A stretch of DNA of 38,849 nucleotides, taken from NCBI GenBank assembly GCA_039800965.1, contig JBDLPS010000105.1:1-38849 (forward strand), given 5' to 3'. The notes below the pieces were generated by a model. It was not told the origin of the DNA. It searched no databases and saw only the letters and a list, made by a program, of their open reading frames with translations. This DNA comes from ZC4RG30 sp039800965. Lineage in GTDB: Bacteria > Pseudomonadota > Gammaproteobacteria > Steroidobacterales > Steroidobacteraceae. Made by a program: the position numbers and the translations under genes. Of the stretch, positions 24,396 to 32,565 are shown in pieces. The first letter of the stretch is position 1; every line of letters starts with the position of its first letter.

Positions 24396-25166
24396 TCATC
24401 CCGGTCGGTGGTGCTGCCAGTACCGGATCACCACGTGCGCGAGTTCCATCAGGATGATCGCCACCAGCACGCGGTAGGTCCACAGCTTCGCCCAAGGTCG
24501 CATGGATGTCCGGGCCCCGAGATAGCCCCCGACGAGGCTGCCCAGCGCCATCAGGCCACCGATGGTCCAGTCCACGTTGCCATCGTGGGCGAACAGGAGC
24601 AGCGCGAACAGGTTGACCACCACGCCCACCAGCGCCTTGTAAGCGTTGGCCTGGTCCATGCTGAGACGCATGCCGAGGATCATCACCAGCAACAGGTAGA
24701 TGGCCCCGTCGATCACGATGAGGCCGAGCCACACCCCGACCAGGAAGAGCATCGCGGCGTCCTGCCAACGGTAGCGAGGCGGTTCGTCGAAGACCTTCAG
24801 CAGCGCCTGCTTGGTGGTCGTGAAGAGCAGCAGCAGCGCGATCAGCAACGCCGCATCGATGAAGAGCGTGAGATGGTCGCGTGAGAGGTAGTCCGCGAGG
24901 AAGGCGCCGGCGATGCCGCCGATCACCGTCGGCGGCAGGACCCGGATGACCAGCGCCAGCCTGAACCGTCCTTCCTTGAAAAACGCCAGGCAGGCCGACC
25001 CGAAGGCGAACAGCACCGGAAGGCGGTTGGTCGCGTTCGCGACTTCCGGGGTGAGTCCGGCGGCGATGAGCAGCGGCACGGCAACCGCCGAACCACCCGA
25101 TGCCAGCGCGTTCAGGAACCCGGCCAGGATGCCGATCAGGACGACAGCGATGACCTCAAGCGCCAT
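24396..25166 (-). CDS. TauE/SafE family permease
   Basis: The 256-residue protein is a multi-helix membrane protein with the TauE/SafE pattern: GILAGFLNALASGGSAVAVP in the first half, NRLPVLFAFGSACLAFF, and the repeat-like second half LMALGSLVGGYLGART. Family members carry sulfite, sulfoacetate or other organic anions, and some work in copper or cytochrome contexts. ATG 25166 is preceded by AGGTG. Upstream, TACAAT on the minus strand (25222-25227) is a candidate -10 without a good -35. The 128 bases between this gene and the tRNA hold no other gene. Confidence 0.85.
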   Translation of the reverse strand: MALEVIAVVLIGILAGFLNALASGGSAVAVPLLIAAGLTPEVANATNRLPVLFAFGSACLAFFKEGRFRLALVIRVLPPTVIGGIAGAFLADYLSRDHLTLFIDAALLIALLLLFTTTKQALLKVFDEPPRYRWQDAAMLFLVGVWLGLIVIDGAIYLLLVMILGMRLSMDQANAYKALVGVVVNLFALLLFAHDGNVDWTIGGLMALGSLVGGYLGARTSMRPWAKLWTYRVLVAIILMELAHVVIRYWQHHRPG

Positions 25167-25294
25167 GCGGCACCTGATCACGAACAGGATTGTTCAAGAC
25201 CCACCCCCGTGTTTGACAGGGATTGTAGCCACAGTGAGCGGGATATTGCTGCGATGCGCGGTGTCGACGGGCGACAACGCAAAGGCGAGGAATG

Positions 25295-25370
25295 TGGTGC
25301 CCGGGGGCGGAATCGAACCACCGACACGCGGATTTTCAATCCGCTGCTCTACCAACTGAGCTACCCGGGC
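25295..25370 (-). tRNA. tRNA-Phe (GAA)
   Basis: The 76-base minus-strand cloverleaf has a GCCCGGG/CCCGGGC acceptor stem, D-arm GCTC..GAGC, anticodon stem GCGGA/TCCGC around TTGAAAA (anticodon GAA), T-arm with TTCGATT loop, discriminator A and an encoded CCA end. It is a normal elongator tRNA-Phe. Confidence 0.97.
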
Positions 25371-25411
25371 ATCGGGAGATGCCAGCACCGCGGGGAAGCG
25401 GTGGGGGGCGT

Positions 25412-25441
25412 ATTAGACCGGTCGGGGTCGACCGGCGTCAA
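25412..25441 (-). promoter_or_regulatory. sigma-70 promoter of tRNA-Phe with palindromic spacer
   Basis: On the minus strand TTGACG (25436-25441) and TCTAAT (25412-25417) each differ from consensus at one base and are 18 bases apart. The GC-rich sequence after the -10 is typical of stable-RNA promoters under stringent control. The spacer is exactly a palindrome, CCGGTCG-4-CGACCGG (25418-25435), which could also be the yggX terminator hairpin or an operator. Transcription would start near 25405, about 35 bases before the tRNA. Confidence 0.75.
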
Positions 25442-25444
25442 CCT

Positions 25445-25717
25445 CTACTTGCCGGGCTCCACGAAGGCATCGGGCCTGGACGAGCCATCCCCGAAGAAGA
25501 ACTTTTCCATCTCGCCCTCGAGCATCTTGCGGGCCTTCGGGTCGACGGGGGTCAGGCGGTATTCGTTGATGAGCATCGTCTGGTGCTTGACCCAGCGGGC
25601 CCAGGCTTCTTTGGAAACCTGGTCGAAGATGCGCTTGCCGAGCTCACCGGGATAGGTGGGCCGATCGAGGCCGGGGGCTTCCTGCTGGAGGACGACGCAG
25701 TGGACGGTGCGGCTCAT
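25445..25717 (-). CDS. yggX: YggX, probable Fe(II)-trafficking / oxidative-damage protection protein
   Basis: The 90-residue protein matches YggX at full length: SRTVHCVVLQQEAPGLDRP with the conserved Cys, YPGELGKRIFDQVSKEAW, WVKHQTMLINEYRL and a C-terminal FFFGDG. In enterobacteria YggX protects iron-sulfur proteins from oxidants. Its ATG overlaps the mutY stop (ATGA), the common mutY-yggX arrangement; MutY is itself a [4Fe-4S] protein. Confidence 0.96.
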   Translation of the reverse strand: MSRTVHCVVLQQEAPGLDRPTYPGELGKRIFDQVSKEAWARWVKHQTMLINEYRLTPVDPKARKMLEGEMEKFFFGDGSSRPDAFVEPGK

Positions 25718-26769
25718 GGCTTGCGGGACTCGCTTTCGATGAGTTCGGGCAACGCGTCGAGCAGGCTGGCCACGGGGGCCGGCAACCCGATGCGGGCGGG
25801 ACGGCGCGGGTTATACCACAGGCCCTCTCCACGCCAGCCGTCGGGGGCGGCGCAGAGCACAGGCTGGATGCGGAGATCGAAATGGGTAAAGGCGTGGTCG
25901 ACGGGCGGCAGGGCCAGTGCATCGGCTGCGCCAGGCAGCGCGGCGTCTGCCTCGCCGATGCTGGCGAACTCGGGCGGTGACCAGAGGCCACCCCAGATCC
26001 CGCGGGCGGGTCGCTGCGACAACCACACACTGCCATCGGCACGGTGGGCAAAGAGCATCACCAGTTCGCGCCAGGGTCGCTCGCGCTGCTTTCGGGGAGC
26101 GGGCAGTGCGTGCTGCCGGCCGGTGGCGCGTGCAACGCAGCCTTCGGCCAGCGGGCACAACAGGCAGTCGGGATTCCGGCGCACGCAGAGCGTGGCGCCG
26201 AGGTCCATGATCGCCTGCGTATAGATGTCCACGTCGTCGACGGGCGTCTCACGTTCGGCGATCCCCCACAACGCGTTCTCGAACGCGCGCTCGCCGGGAC
26301 GGCCATCGAGTCCATACAGACGAGCCAGCACGCGGCGCACGTTGCCGTCGACGATGGCGTGGCGCTGCTTCGCGCTGATGGCGAGGATGGCACCGGCCGT
26401 GGAGCGCCCGATACCGGGCAGGTCGGATACGGCATCGAACGAGGTGGGGAAAACGCCACCGTGCTCGTCGCGCACCCGCTGCGCCGCGCGGTGCAGGTTT
26501 CGCGCGCGGGCGTAGTAACCCAGACCGGTCCAGAGATGCAGGACTTCGTCCACCGGCGCGTCCGCCAAGGAGACGACATCGGGGAATCTCGCCATGAAGC
26601 GCTCGAAATACGGGATGACGGTGGCGACCTGCGTCTGCTGGAGCATCACTTCGGATACCCAGACCCGATAACTGCTGCGCAGCTGCTGCCATGGCAGGTC
26701 ATGCCGACCATGCCGCCGGTGCCAGGCGAGCAGCGCGGAAGCGAGGGGTGTCGGCACGTCAGCGGGCAT
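25714..26769 (-). CDS. mutY: A/G-specific adenine glycosylase MutY
   Basis: The 352-residue protein removes adenine mispaired with 8-oxoguanine. It shows SEVMLQQTQV with catalytic Glu40, helix-hairpin-helix LPGIGRSTAGAI (118-129), VDGNVRRVLAR with Asp141, and the [4Fe-4S] ligands C-X6-C-X2-C-X5-C (Cys195, 202, 205, 211). A NUDIX-like C-terminal domain (WRELVMLFAHRADGSVWL, GIWGGLWSPPEF, THFDL) reads 8-oxoG. ATG 26769 lies 4 bases after the efflux outer-membrane gene, so the repair gene is probably co-transcribed with the RND pump; a longer frame would overlap that gene. Confidence 0.96.
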   Translation of the reverse strand: MPADVPTPLASALLAWHRRHGRHDLPWQQLRSSYRVWVSEVMLQQTQVATVIPYFERFMARFPDVVSLADAPVDEVLHLWTGLGYYARARNLHRAAQRVRDEHGGVFPTSFDAVSDLPGIGRSTAGAILAISAKQRHAIVDGNVRRVLARLYGLDGRPGERAFENALWGIAERETPVDDVDIYTQAIMDLGATLCVRRNPDCLLCPLAEGCVARATGRQHALPAPRKQRERPWRELVMLFAHRADGSVWLSQRPARGIWGGLWSPPEFASIGEADAALPGAADALALPPVDHAFTHFDLRIQPVLCAAPDGWRGEGLWYNPRRPARIGLPAPVASLLDALPELIESESRKP

Positions 26770-26773
26770 GGGA

Positions 26774-28207
26774 TCAGCGCGTGGGGCGTGGATCCGGTTG
26801 CCAGCCACCGCCGAGCGACTTGAACACCGCAACCAGCAAGGTCGCGGCGCGGGCATTGCTGGCAGCGCGCTGGGCATCGGCATCGATCGCGACACGGTAG
26901 GCATCGAGGGCGGTCAGGAAATCGGACACGCCGGTCTCGAAGCGTTGCGTCGCCAGTTCAGAGGCTTGCTGGCTGGCCTTCGCGGCACGCTCGAGTTGGG
27001 CCAGTCGCTGGCGCTCGCGCGCGTAGTCGGACAAGGCGTTCTCGGTCTCCTCGAGCGCGATGAGCACCGTCTGCTGGTAATCGGCAAGACGTGCATCGGC
27101 CTGCGCACCAGCAGCCTTGAGCCGCTGCGAAAGGTGCACGATGTCGAACACGTCCCAGCTCAGGGAGGCGCCCAGGTTGCGTCGGTCCGCGCCGGCGCTT
27201 CGCAGCGCATCCACACGCATCGCGGAAAGCCCCAGGCCCGCATTGACGCTGACACGCGGGAACAGGTCCGCGACAGCAACGCCTACCTTTGCCGTATCGG
27301 CCGCAAGGCTGCGCTCCGCGACGCGGATATCGGGTCGGCGGCGCAGCAGGCCCGCGGCGTCACCCAGCGCCAGCTCCTGCGGCAAGGCCGGCAACGGCGC
27401 CGCAGCCGAAAGCTCCGCCTCCAGCGTACCGGGCGTCACGCCGGTGAGCACTTCGATACGACGCAGGGCCCGCGCAGCCGCGGCCTCCAGCGATGGCAAT
27501 CCGGCTTCGGTGGCTGCGACCTGAGCCTCGGCTCGCGCGCTGTCCAACGCAGTACCTCGACCGGAAGTTTCGCGCAGCCGGATCAGCTCCAGCACGTGGG
27601 CCTGGGTCTGGATGTTGCGCCGGGCCACGGTGAGCTGCTCCTGGGCCCCGCGCAACTCGAAATAATTGCGGGCCACTTCAGCCACGACGGACAGCAGCAC
27701 CGCATCGCGCGAAGCCTGTGCAGCGCCAGCCTCGGCCTTGGCGGCCTGGTTGAGCCGACGACTGCGGCCGAAGAGGTCCAGCTCCCAGCTGGCATCGAAA
27801 CCTGCGTCGTAGAGATCCGAGTCGCGCTGGATGGGGAACCCACCGGGCACCGAACGCAGGCTCTGGCGCTGGCTCTGCGCGGAAGCCCTGCCCTCGATGA
27901 CCGGCAGATAATCGGCGAACTGCACGCGACGCAAGGCCCGTGCCGCACGCAGGCGCGCATCCGCCGCGACGAGGTCCTTGTTGGATGCGAGGGCCGCATC
28001 GACCAGACGGACGAGCTCTGCATCTCCGAACAGCTTCCACCAGCGCGTATCGACCGGACCCGCCACGGCGGTCAACAGCGAACCGCCGGCAAAACCCCCA
28101 TTCGCAGGCATTTCAGGCTGGCGGTAGCCAGGACCCATCGCGCAACCGGCAAGCGCCACGGCGGCGAAACCCGCGAGCACCGACACGCCGCGCATCGACT
28201 CAGCCAT
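26774..28207 (-). CDS. RND efflux outer-membrane factor (NodT-family lipoprotein)
   Basis: The 477-residue protein has a lipobox (ALAGC, Cys22) and the two-repeat OEP structure of TolC/OprM-type channels: long heptad-rich helices around AARALRRVQFADYLPVIEG, and ALGDAAGLLRRRPDIRVAERSLAADTAKVGVAVADLFPRVS-type segment near the centre. It forms the outer channel of the tripartite pump. ATG 28207 overlaps the pump gene by 8 bases and has AAGGAG 8 bases upstream, inside the pump gene's last codons; this fixes the start. Confidence 0.93.
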   Translation of the reverse strand: MAESMRGVSVLAGFAAVALAGCAMGPGYRQPEMPANGGFAGGSLLTAVAGPVDTRWWKLFGDAELVRLVDAALASNKDLVAADARLRAARALRRVQFADYLPVIEGRASAQSQRQSLRSVPGGFPIQRDSDLYDAGFDASWELDLFGRSRRLNQAAKAEAGAAQASRDAVLLSVVAEVARNYFELRGAQEQLTVARRNIQTQAHVLELIRLRETSGRGTALDSARAEAQVAATEAGLPSLEAAAARALRRIEVLTGVTPGTLEAELSAAAPLPALPQELALGDAAGLLRRRPDIRVAERSLAADTAKVGVAVADLFPRVSVNAGLGLSAMRVDALRSAGADRRNLGASLSWDVFDIVHLSQRLKAAGAQADARLADYQQTVLIALEETENALSDYARERQRLAQLERAAKASQQASELATQRFETGVSDFLTALDAYRVAIDADAQRAASNARAATLLVAVFKSLGGGWQPDPRPTR

Positions 28208-31200
28208 GCGACGACTCCTTGCGGGACTTCACGAGGCCACGCAGCACGACGAAGAACACCGGTGTAAGGAAAAGGCCGAAGAAGGTCACGCCCAACATGC
28301 CGGAGAACACCGCGACGCCCATCGCGTGGCGCATCTCGGAACCGGCGCCGGACGAGAACACCAGCGGCACGACGCCCATGATGAACGCAAGCGACGTCAT
28401 GATTATGGGCCTCAACCGCAGCCGGCAGGCCTCGACGGCGGCGGTCAGGGCACTGCGCCCCTGCTGCTCGAGGTGAACGGCGAATTCCACGATGAGGATC
28501 GCGTTCTTGCAGGCCAGGCCCACCAGCACGATGAAGCCCACCTTCGTGAAGATGTTGTTGTCGCCCCCCGTAAGCCAGATGCCAGCCAGGGCCGACACGA
28601 TGCATAGCGGCACGATGAGGATGACGGCAAGCGGCAACGTCCAACTTTCGTACTGGGCAGCCAGCACGAGGAAGGCCAGCAGCACGCACAAGGGGAAAAT
28701 CAACGTGGAAGAACCCTGCGAGAGGATCTCCTGGTAGGACATCTCGGTCCACTCGAAGGCCACGCCGGCTGGCAGTCGCTCGCGCGCGAGCTTCGACATG
28801 GCAGCAAGGGCGGTGGACGAACTGGTTCCGGGTGCCGCCTGGCCACTGATGTCCGCCGTGAGGTAGCCGTTGTAATGCATCACGCTGTCCGGGCCGACGC
28901 TGTCGCGCACGCTGAGCACGGATCCCAGCGGAACCATTCCGCCCGCGGCATTGCGCGTCTTGAGATCGGTGACCTGTTCCTTGTGGGCGCGAAACGGTGC
29001 ATCGGCCTGCACCACCACCTGGTAGCTGCGCCCGAAAAGGTTCACGTCATTGACGTACAACGAACCGAGGTATACCTGCAGGGCTTCGAACACGTTCGCC
29101 AGCGGGACGCCTTCACGCTTCGCCTTTTCGCGGTCGATGTCCGCCTTGAGCTGCGGCACGTTCACGCGGTAGTTGGAATACACGCCAACGACACCGGGCG
29201 TCTTGTTGGCTGCGCCGAGGAAATCCTGCACGACGCGGTCCAGTCCTTGGTAACCCAGCGACCCGCGGTCCTCGATCTGCATCTTGAATCCGCCGAGCAT
29301 CGACAGGCCCATGACCGGGGGCGCCTGCACCACGCCGATGAAGGCGTCCTCGATGCCGAACACCTGCCCCTGAAGCCGCTGGGCGACCGCCGCCGCCGAC
29401 AGCGCCTTCGTCTTCCGCTCGGACTGCGGCTTTAGCGTCGCGAAGATCACGCCGCTGTTGGAGGAAATGCCGAAGCCACCGGCGATGTTCACGCCCGACA
29501 ACGTGATCGCGGACTCCATGGCGGGATCCTTGAGGATGATCCCCTCCATGCGACGCATGACCGATTCCGTGCGGTCCAGAGTCGCGGCATCGGGCAGTTG
29601 CGCGAAGGCGATCAGGTAGTCCTTGTCCTGCACGGGGACGAAACCGTCCGGAACGCGCCACAACCCCAGTGCGCCGACGGCCATAAGACCGGCGTAGACC
29701 GCCAGCGCCACGCCGGTCAGCCTCAACACGCGGGAAACCGCGCGGCTGTAGCGCTCGGAAATGTGGTCGAAGAAGCGGTTGAAGGGCGCAAAGAAACGCG
29801 TGACGCGCGCCGAATCCGCCGAGTGGGGCTTCAGCAACGCCGCCGCCAGCGCCGGCGACAGGGTCAGCGAGTTGAACGCCGATATCAACGTGGAGATCGC
29901 GATGGTCACCGCGAACTGGCGGTAGAAGGCGCCGGTCAGTCCGCCGAGAAAGGCAATGGGCAGGAAGACGGCCGTCAACACGAGTGCGATCGCGATGATC
30001 GGGCCGCTGACCTCGTCCATAGCGCGGAACGTGGCGTCGCGTGGCGAGTGCCCCATGGCGATGTTCCGCTCCACGTTCTCCACGACCACGATGGCATCGT
30101 CGACCACGATGCCTATGGCCAGCACGAGGCCGAAGAGCGAAAGCGTGTTGATCGAGAACCCCATCAGCTGCAGCACCGCGAAGGTGCCGACGATGGACAC
30201 GGGCACGGCGGCCAGCGGGATGATCGACGCCCGCCAGTTCTGCAGGAACAGCACCACGACAAGCACGACCAGAACCAGCGCCTCGAACAACGTCGTGACG
30301 ACCGCGCTGATCGAATGACGGACGAAATTCGTCGGGTCGTAGACGACGCGGTATTCAAGGCCTTCGGGGAAGTTGCGCGCCATGTCCTCCATGGCGGCCT
30401 TCACGTCGGCGGAAAGCCTCAGGGAGTTGGAACCCGGGGCTTGCATGATGGCGATCGCGACCGCCGGCTTGCCATCCAGGTAACTCTCGATGCCGTAGTT
30501 GTCGGAACCGAGCTCGACGCGGGCGACATCCTTCAGCCGCGTCACCTCGCCCTGGGCGCCCGTCTTGACGATGATCTCGCCGAATTCCGCTTCGCTGGCA
30601 AGGCGACCGCGCGCGCTGACGAGCAACTGCTGGTCGACGCCCTGTTTCATGGGCTGCGCGCCTACGACGCCCGCGGCAACCTGCACGTTCTGCTCGCGGA
30701 TCGCGGCGATCACGTCGCCGGCCGTCATGTCGCGACCCGCAACACGCTGCGGATCCAGCCAGATGCGCATGGCATAGCTGCCACCGCCGAATACGTCGAC
30801 CATTCCCATGCCGGGGATGCGCGCCAGTGTGTCGCGCACCTGCAGCTCGGCATAGTTGCGCAGGTACTTGAGGTCGTAGCGACCGCCCGGCGAGGTCAGT
30901 TGCACGAACAGCGTGATGTCGTTGTTGGCCTTGAGCGTGGTGACGCCGATGCGGCGGACATCCTCGGGCAGCTTGTTGAGCGCCTGCGACACACGGTTCT
31001 GCACCTTCACCTGCGCCTTGTCGACATCGGTGCCGGTCTTGAAGGTGACGGTGAGCTGCATCGCGCCGATCGAAGAAGAATTCGAGGACATGTAGAGCAT
31101 GTCCTCGACGCCATTGATCGCCTGCTCCAGCGGAGCGGCCACGGTTTCGGCCACGACCGCCGGCGTCGCACCGGGATAGGACGCGTTCACGACGATGGAC

Positions 31201-31328
31201 GGCGGCGCAACCTCCGGGTATTCGCTTACCGGCAGGCGCTGCAACGCGATGAGACCCGCGAGGAATACAAGGATGGACAGGACGCCCGCGAAGATCGGGC
31301 GATCGACGAAGAAACGGGAAAATTTCAC
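28200..31328 (-). CDS. RND multidrug efflux pump (HAE1/AcrB family)
   Basis: The 1042-residue protein has the AcrB/MexB layout: N-terminal KFSRFFVDRPIFAGVLSI, periplasmic porter domains, FPEGLEY before the central helices, AIGIVVDDAIVVVENVER with the proton-relay Asp pair in TM4, and VGLACKNAILIVEFA with the relay Lys in TM10. Twelve membrane helices and two large periplasmic loops are evident. It should expel lipophilic drugs, solvents or phenolics with the flanking adaptor and outer channel. Length is normal and nothing is truncated. Confidence 0.96.
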   Translation of the reverse strand: MKFSRFFVDRPIFAGVLSILVFLAGLIALQRLPVSEYPEVAPPSIVVNASYPGATPAVVAETVAAPLEQAINGVEDMLYMSSNSSSIGAMQLTVTFKTGTDVDKAQVKVQNRVSQALNKLPEDVRRIGVTTLKANNDITLFVQLTSPGGRYDLKYLRNYAELQVRDTLARIPGMGMVDVFGGGSYAMRIWLDPQRVAGRDMTAGDVIAAIREQNVQVAAGVVGAQPMKQGVDQQLLVSARGRLASEAEFGEIIVKTGAQGEVTRLKDVARVELGSDNYGIESYLDGKPAVAIAIMQAPGSNSLRLSADVKAAMEDMARNFPEGLEYRVVYDPTNFVRHSISAVVTTLFEALVLVVLVVVLFLQNWRASIIPLAAVPVSIVGTFAVLQLMGFSINTLSLFGLVLAIGIVVDDAIVVVENVERNIAMGHSPRDATFRAMDEVSGPIIAIALVLTAVFLPIAFLGGLTGAFYRQFAVTIAISTLISAFNSLTLSPALAAALLKPHSADSARVTRFFAPFNRFFDHISERYSRAVSRVLRLTGVALAVYAGLMAVGALGLWRVPDGFVPVQDKDYLIAFAQLPDAATLDRTESVMRRMEGIILKDPAMESAITLSGVNIAGGFGISSNSGVIFATLKPQSERKTKALSAAAVAQRLQGQVFGIEDAFIGVVQAPPVMGLSMLGGFKMQIEDRGSLGYQGLDRVVQDFLGAANKTPGVVGVYSNYRVNVPQLKADIDREKAKREGVPLANVFEALQVYLGSLYVNDVNLFGRSYQVVVQADAPFRAHKEQVTDLKTRNAAGGMVPLGSVLSVRDSVGPDSVMHYNGYLTADISGQAAPGTSSSTALAAMSKLARERLPAGVAFEWTEMSYQEILSQGSSTLIFPLCVLLAFLVLAAQYESWTLPLAVILIVPLCIVSALAGIWLTGGDNNIFTKVGFIVLVGLACKNAILIVEFAVHLEQQGRSALTAAVEACRLRLRPIIMTSLAFIMGVVPLVFSSGAGSEMRHAMGVAVFSGMLGVTFFGLFLTPVFFVVLRGLVKSRKESSHG

Positions 31329-31332
31329 GGCC

Positions 31333-32490
31333 TCAGGCCTCGCCTTCCATCGGCACGATGCGCGGCTTGACCGGCATGCCGGGGCGGACGCGCTGCAGCC
31401 CGTTGACCACCACCCGGTCGCCGACCCTCAACCCCTCGCGCACGACACGCAGGCCATCGACTATGGGACCGGTCTTCACCACGCGGTATTCGACCTTGTC
31501 GCCCTCGCCCACCACGAGCAGGAACTTGCGGTCCTGATCGGTGGAGATCGCCCGGTCGTTGACCAGCGTCGCCTTGTACTTGCCCTTTCCAATCAGGCGT
31601 ACACGCACGAACATGCCGGGCGCGAGATAGCGGTCCGGATTGGGAAACACCGCGCGACCCATCAAGGTGCCGGTGGCGGTGTTCACGCGGTTGTCGACGA
31701 AGTCCATGTAGCCCTGGTGCTTGAACTCCGACTCGTTGCCGATCGCGAGGAACACAGGGTTCTGGTTGTCGATCGACAGGGGACGCTCTCCCTTGCGGGC
31801 GAGATCGAAGTACTTGAGGTAGTCCTGCTCGGCGGCCTCGAAATAGGCATACATCGGCGATTGCGACACGACCGTGGTCAACCGCGTGCCCTGCTGGCCC
31901 GGCCCTCCGGCGACAAGGTTGCCCTGCGTGACCTCCGCGCGGCCAACGCGGCCGTCGATCGGTGAACGGATCCGCGTATAGCCCAGGTTGAGCTTCGCGA
32001 CCTGCACGGCGGCGTCCGCCGCACGCAGCGCCGCGGCCGCACTGCGACTGGCTGCGCCACGCTGATCATGCTCTTCCTGCGACATGGCGCGCGATGCGAG
32101 CAGCTTGTCGCCACGCGCGAGATCCGCCCTGGCCAGGTCGGCCGCGTTGCGGGCCTGCTCCTGCGCTGCTGTTGCCCGCGCCAGTTCGGCCTCGAAAGGA
32201 CGTGCGTCGACCTGGAACAGCAGGTCGCCCTTGCGGACTTCCTTGCCTTCCGCGAAGACGACCTTTTCGAGCATGCCCGAGACCTGCGGCCGTATCTCGA
32301 CGGTATCCACAGCCTCGAGGCGACCGGTGTACTCATCCCACTCGGTGATCTCGCGCTCGGGCACCACCGCCACGCTGATTTCCATGGCGGACGGCGGCGC
32401 GGCTGGCGGCGGTGCCTTGGCGCAGGCCGCCAGGAGCAGCGCGGCAAGCGTTGCGGCAACGGGAACGGCAGGATGATTACGCGACAGCAT
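31333..32490 (-). CDS. RND efflux periplasmic adaptor (lipoprotein)
   Basis: The 385-residue membrane-fusion protein has a lipobox (LLLAAC, Cys23), a lipoyl/barrel-sandwich half-motif VEIRPQVSGMLEKVVFAEG, a helical hairpin (residues about 95-165, Ala/Glu/Arg-rich), the second half-motif TRIRSPIDGRVGRAEV, and a beta-barrel with KVEYRVVKTGP. It resembles the AcrA/MexA group. It is first in the operon, 4 bases before the pump. The 75-base gap to the MetF-like gene contains a strong terminator and no clear promoter. Confidence 0.93.
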   Translation of the reverse strand: MLSRNHPAVPVAATLAALLLAACAKAPPPAAPPSAMEISVAVVPEREITEWDEYTGRLEAVDTVEIRPQVSGMLEKVVFAEGKEVRKGDLLFQVDARPFEAELARATAAQEQARNAADLARADLARGDKLLASRAMSQEEHDQRGAASRSAAAALRAADAAVQVAKLNLGYTRIRSPIDGRVGRAEVTQGNLVAGGPGQQGTRLTTVVSQSPMYAYFEAAEQDYLKYFDLARKGERPLSIDNQNPVFLAIGNESEFKHQGYMDFVDNRVNTATGTLMGRAVFPNPDRYLAPGMFVRVRLIGKGKYKATLVNDRAISTDQDRKFLLVVGEGDKVEYRVVKTGPIVDGLRVVREGLRVGDRVVVNGLQRVRPGMPVKPRIVPMEGEA

Positions 32491-32510
32491 GGGCAGGACC
32501 CTCGTCAGAC

Positions 32511-32542
32511 AAAAGAAAGGCCCGCGGATCGCTCCGCGGGCC
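32511..32542 (-). terminator. rho-independent terminator after MetF-like gene
   Basis: GGCCCGCGGA and TCCGCGGGCC form a perfect 10-bp stem with a 4-base loop, followed on the minus strand by TTTCTTTT (32511-32518). It terminates the MetF-like transcript but lies only about 20 bases before the start codon of the downstream efflux adaptor. Confidence 0.92.
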
Positions 32543-32565
32543 CCTTCAACTCATCCAGGGACGGA

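Noticed and set aside
25213..25218. Perfect TTGACA on the plus strand beside the tRNA
   Set aside because: No -10 stands at 16-18 bases and no plus-strand gene follows.
10392..25235. 13-base sequence TTGTAGCCACAGT shared by the promoter gaps at 10392-10404 and 25223-25235
   Set aside because: About ten 13-base coincidences are expected by chance in a window this size; with no extension or second copy it is not evidence of a shared regulator.
29598..31370. Long plus-strand open frame of 590 codons antisense to the RND pump
   Set aside because: Its product is low-complexity Arg/His/Asp-rich text typical of antisense frames in GC-rich DNA, and the pump on the other strand is certain.
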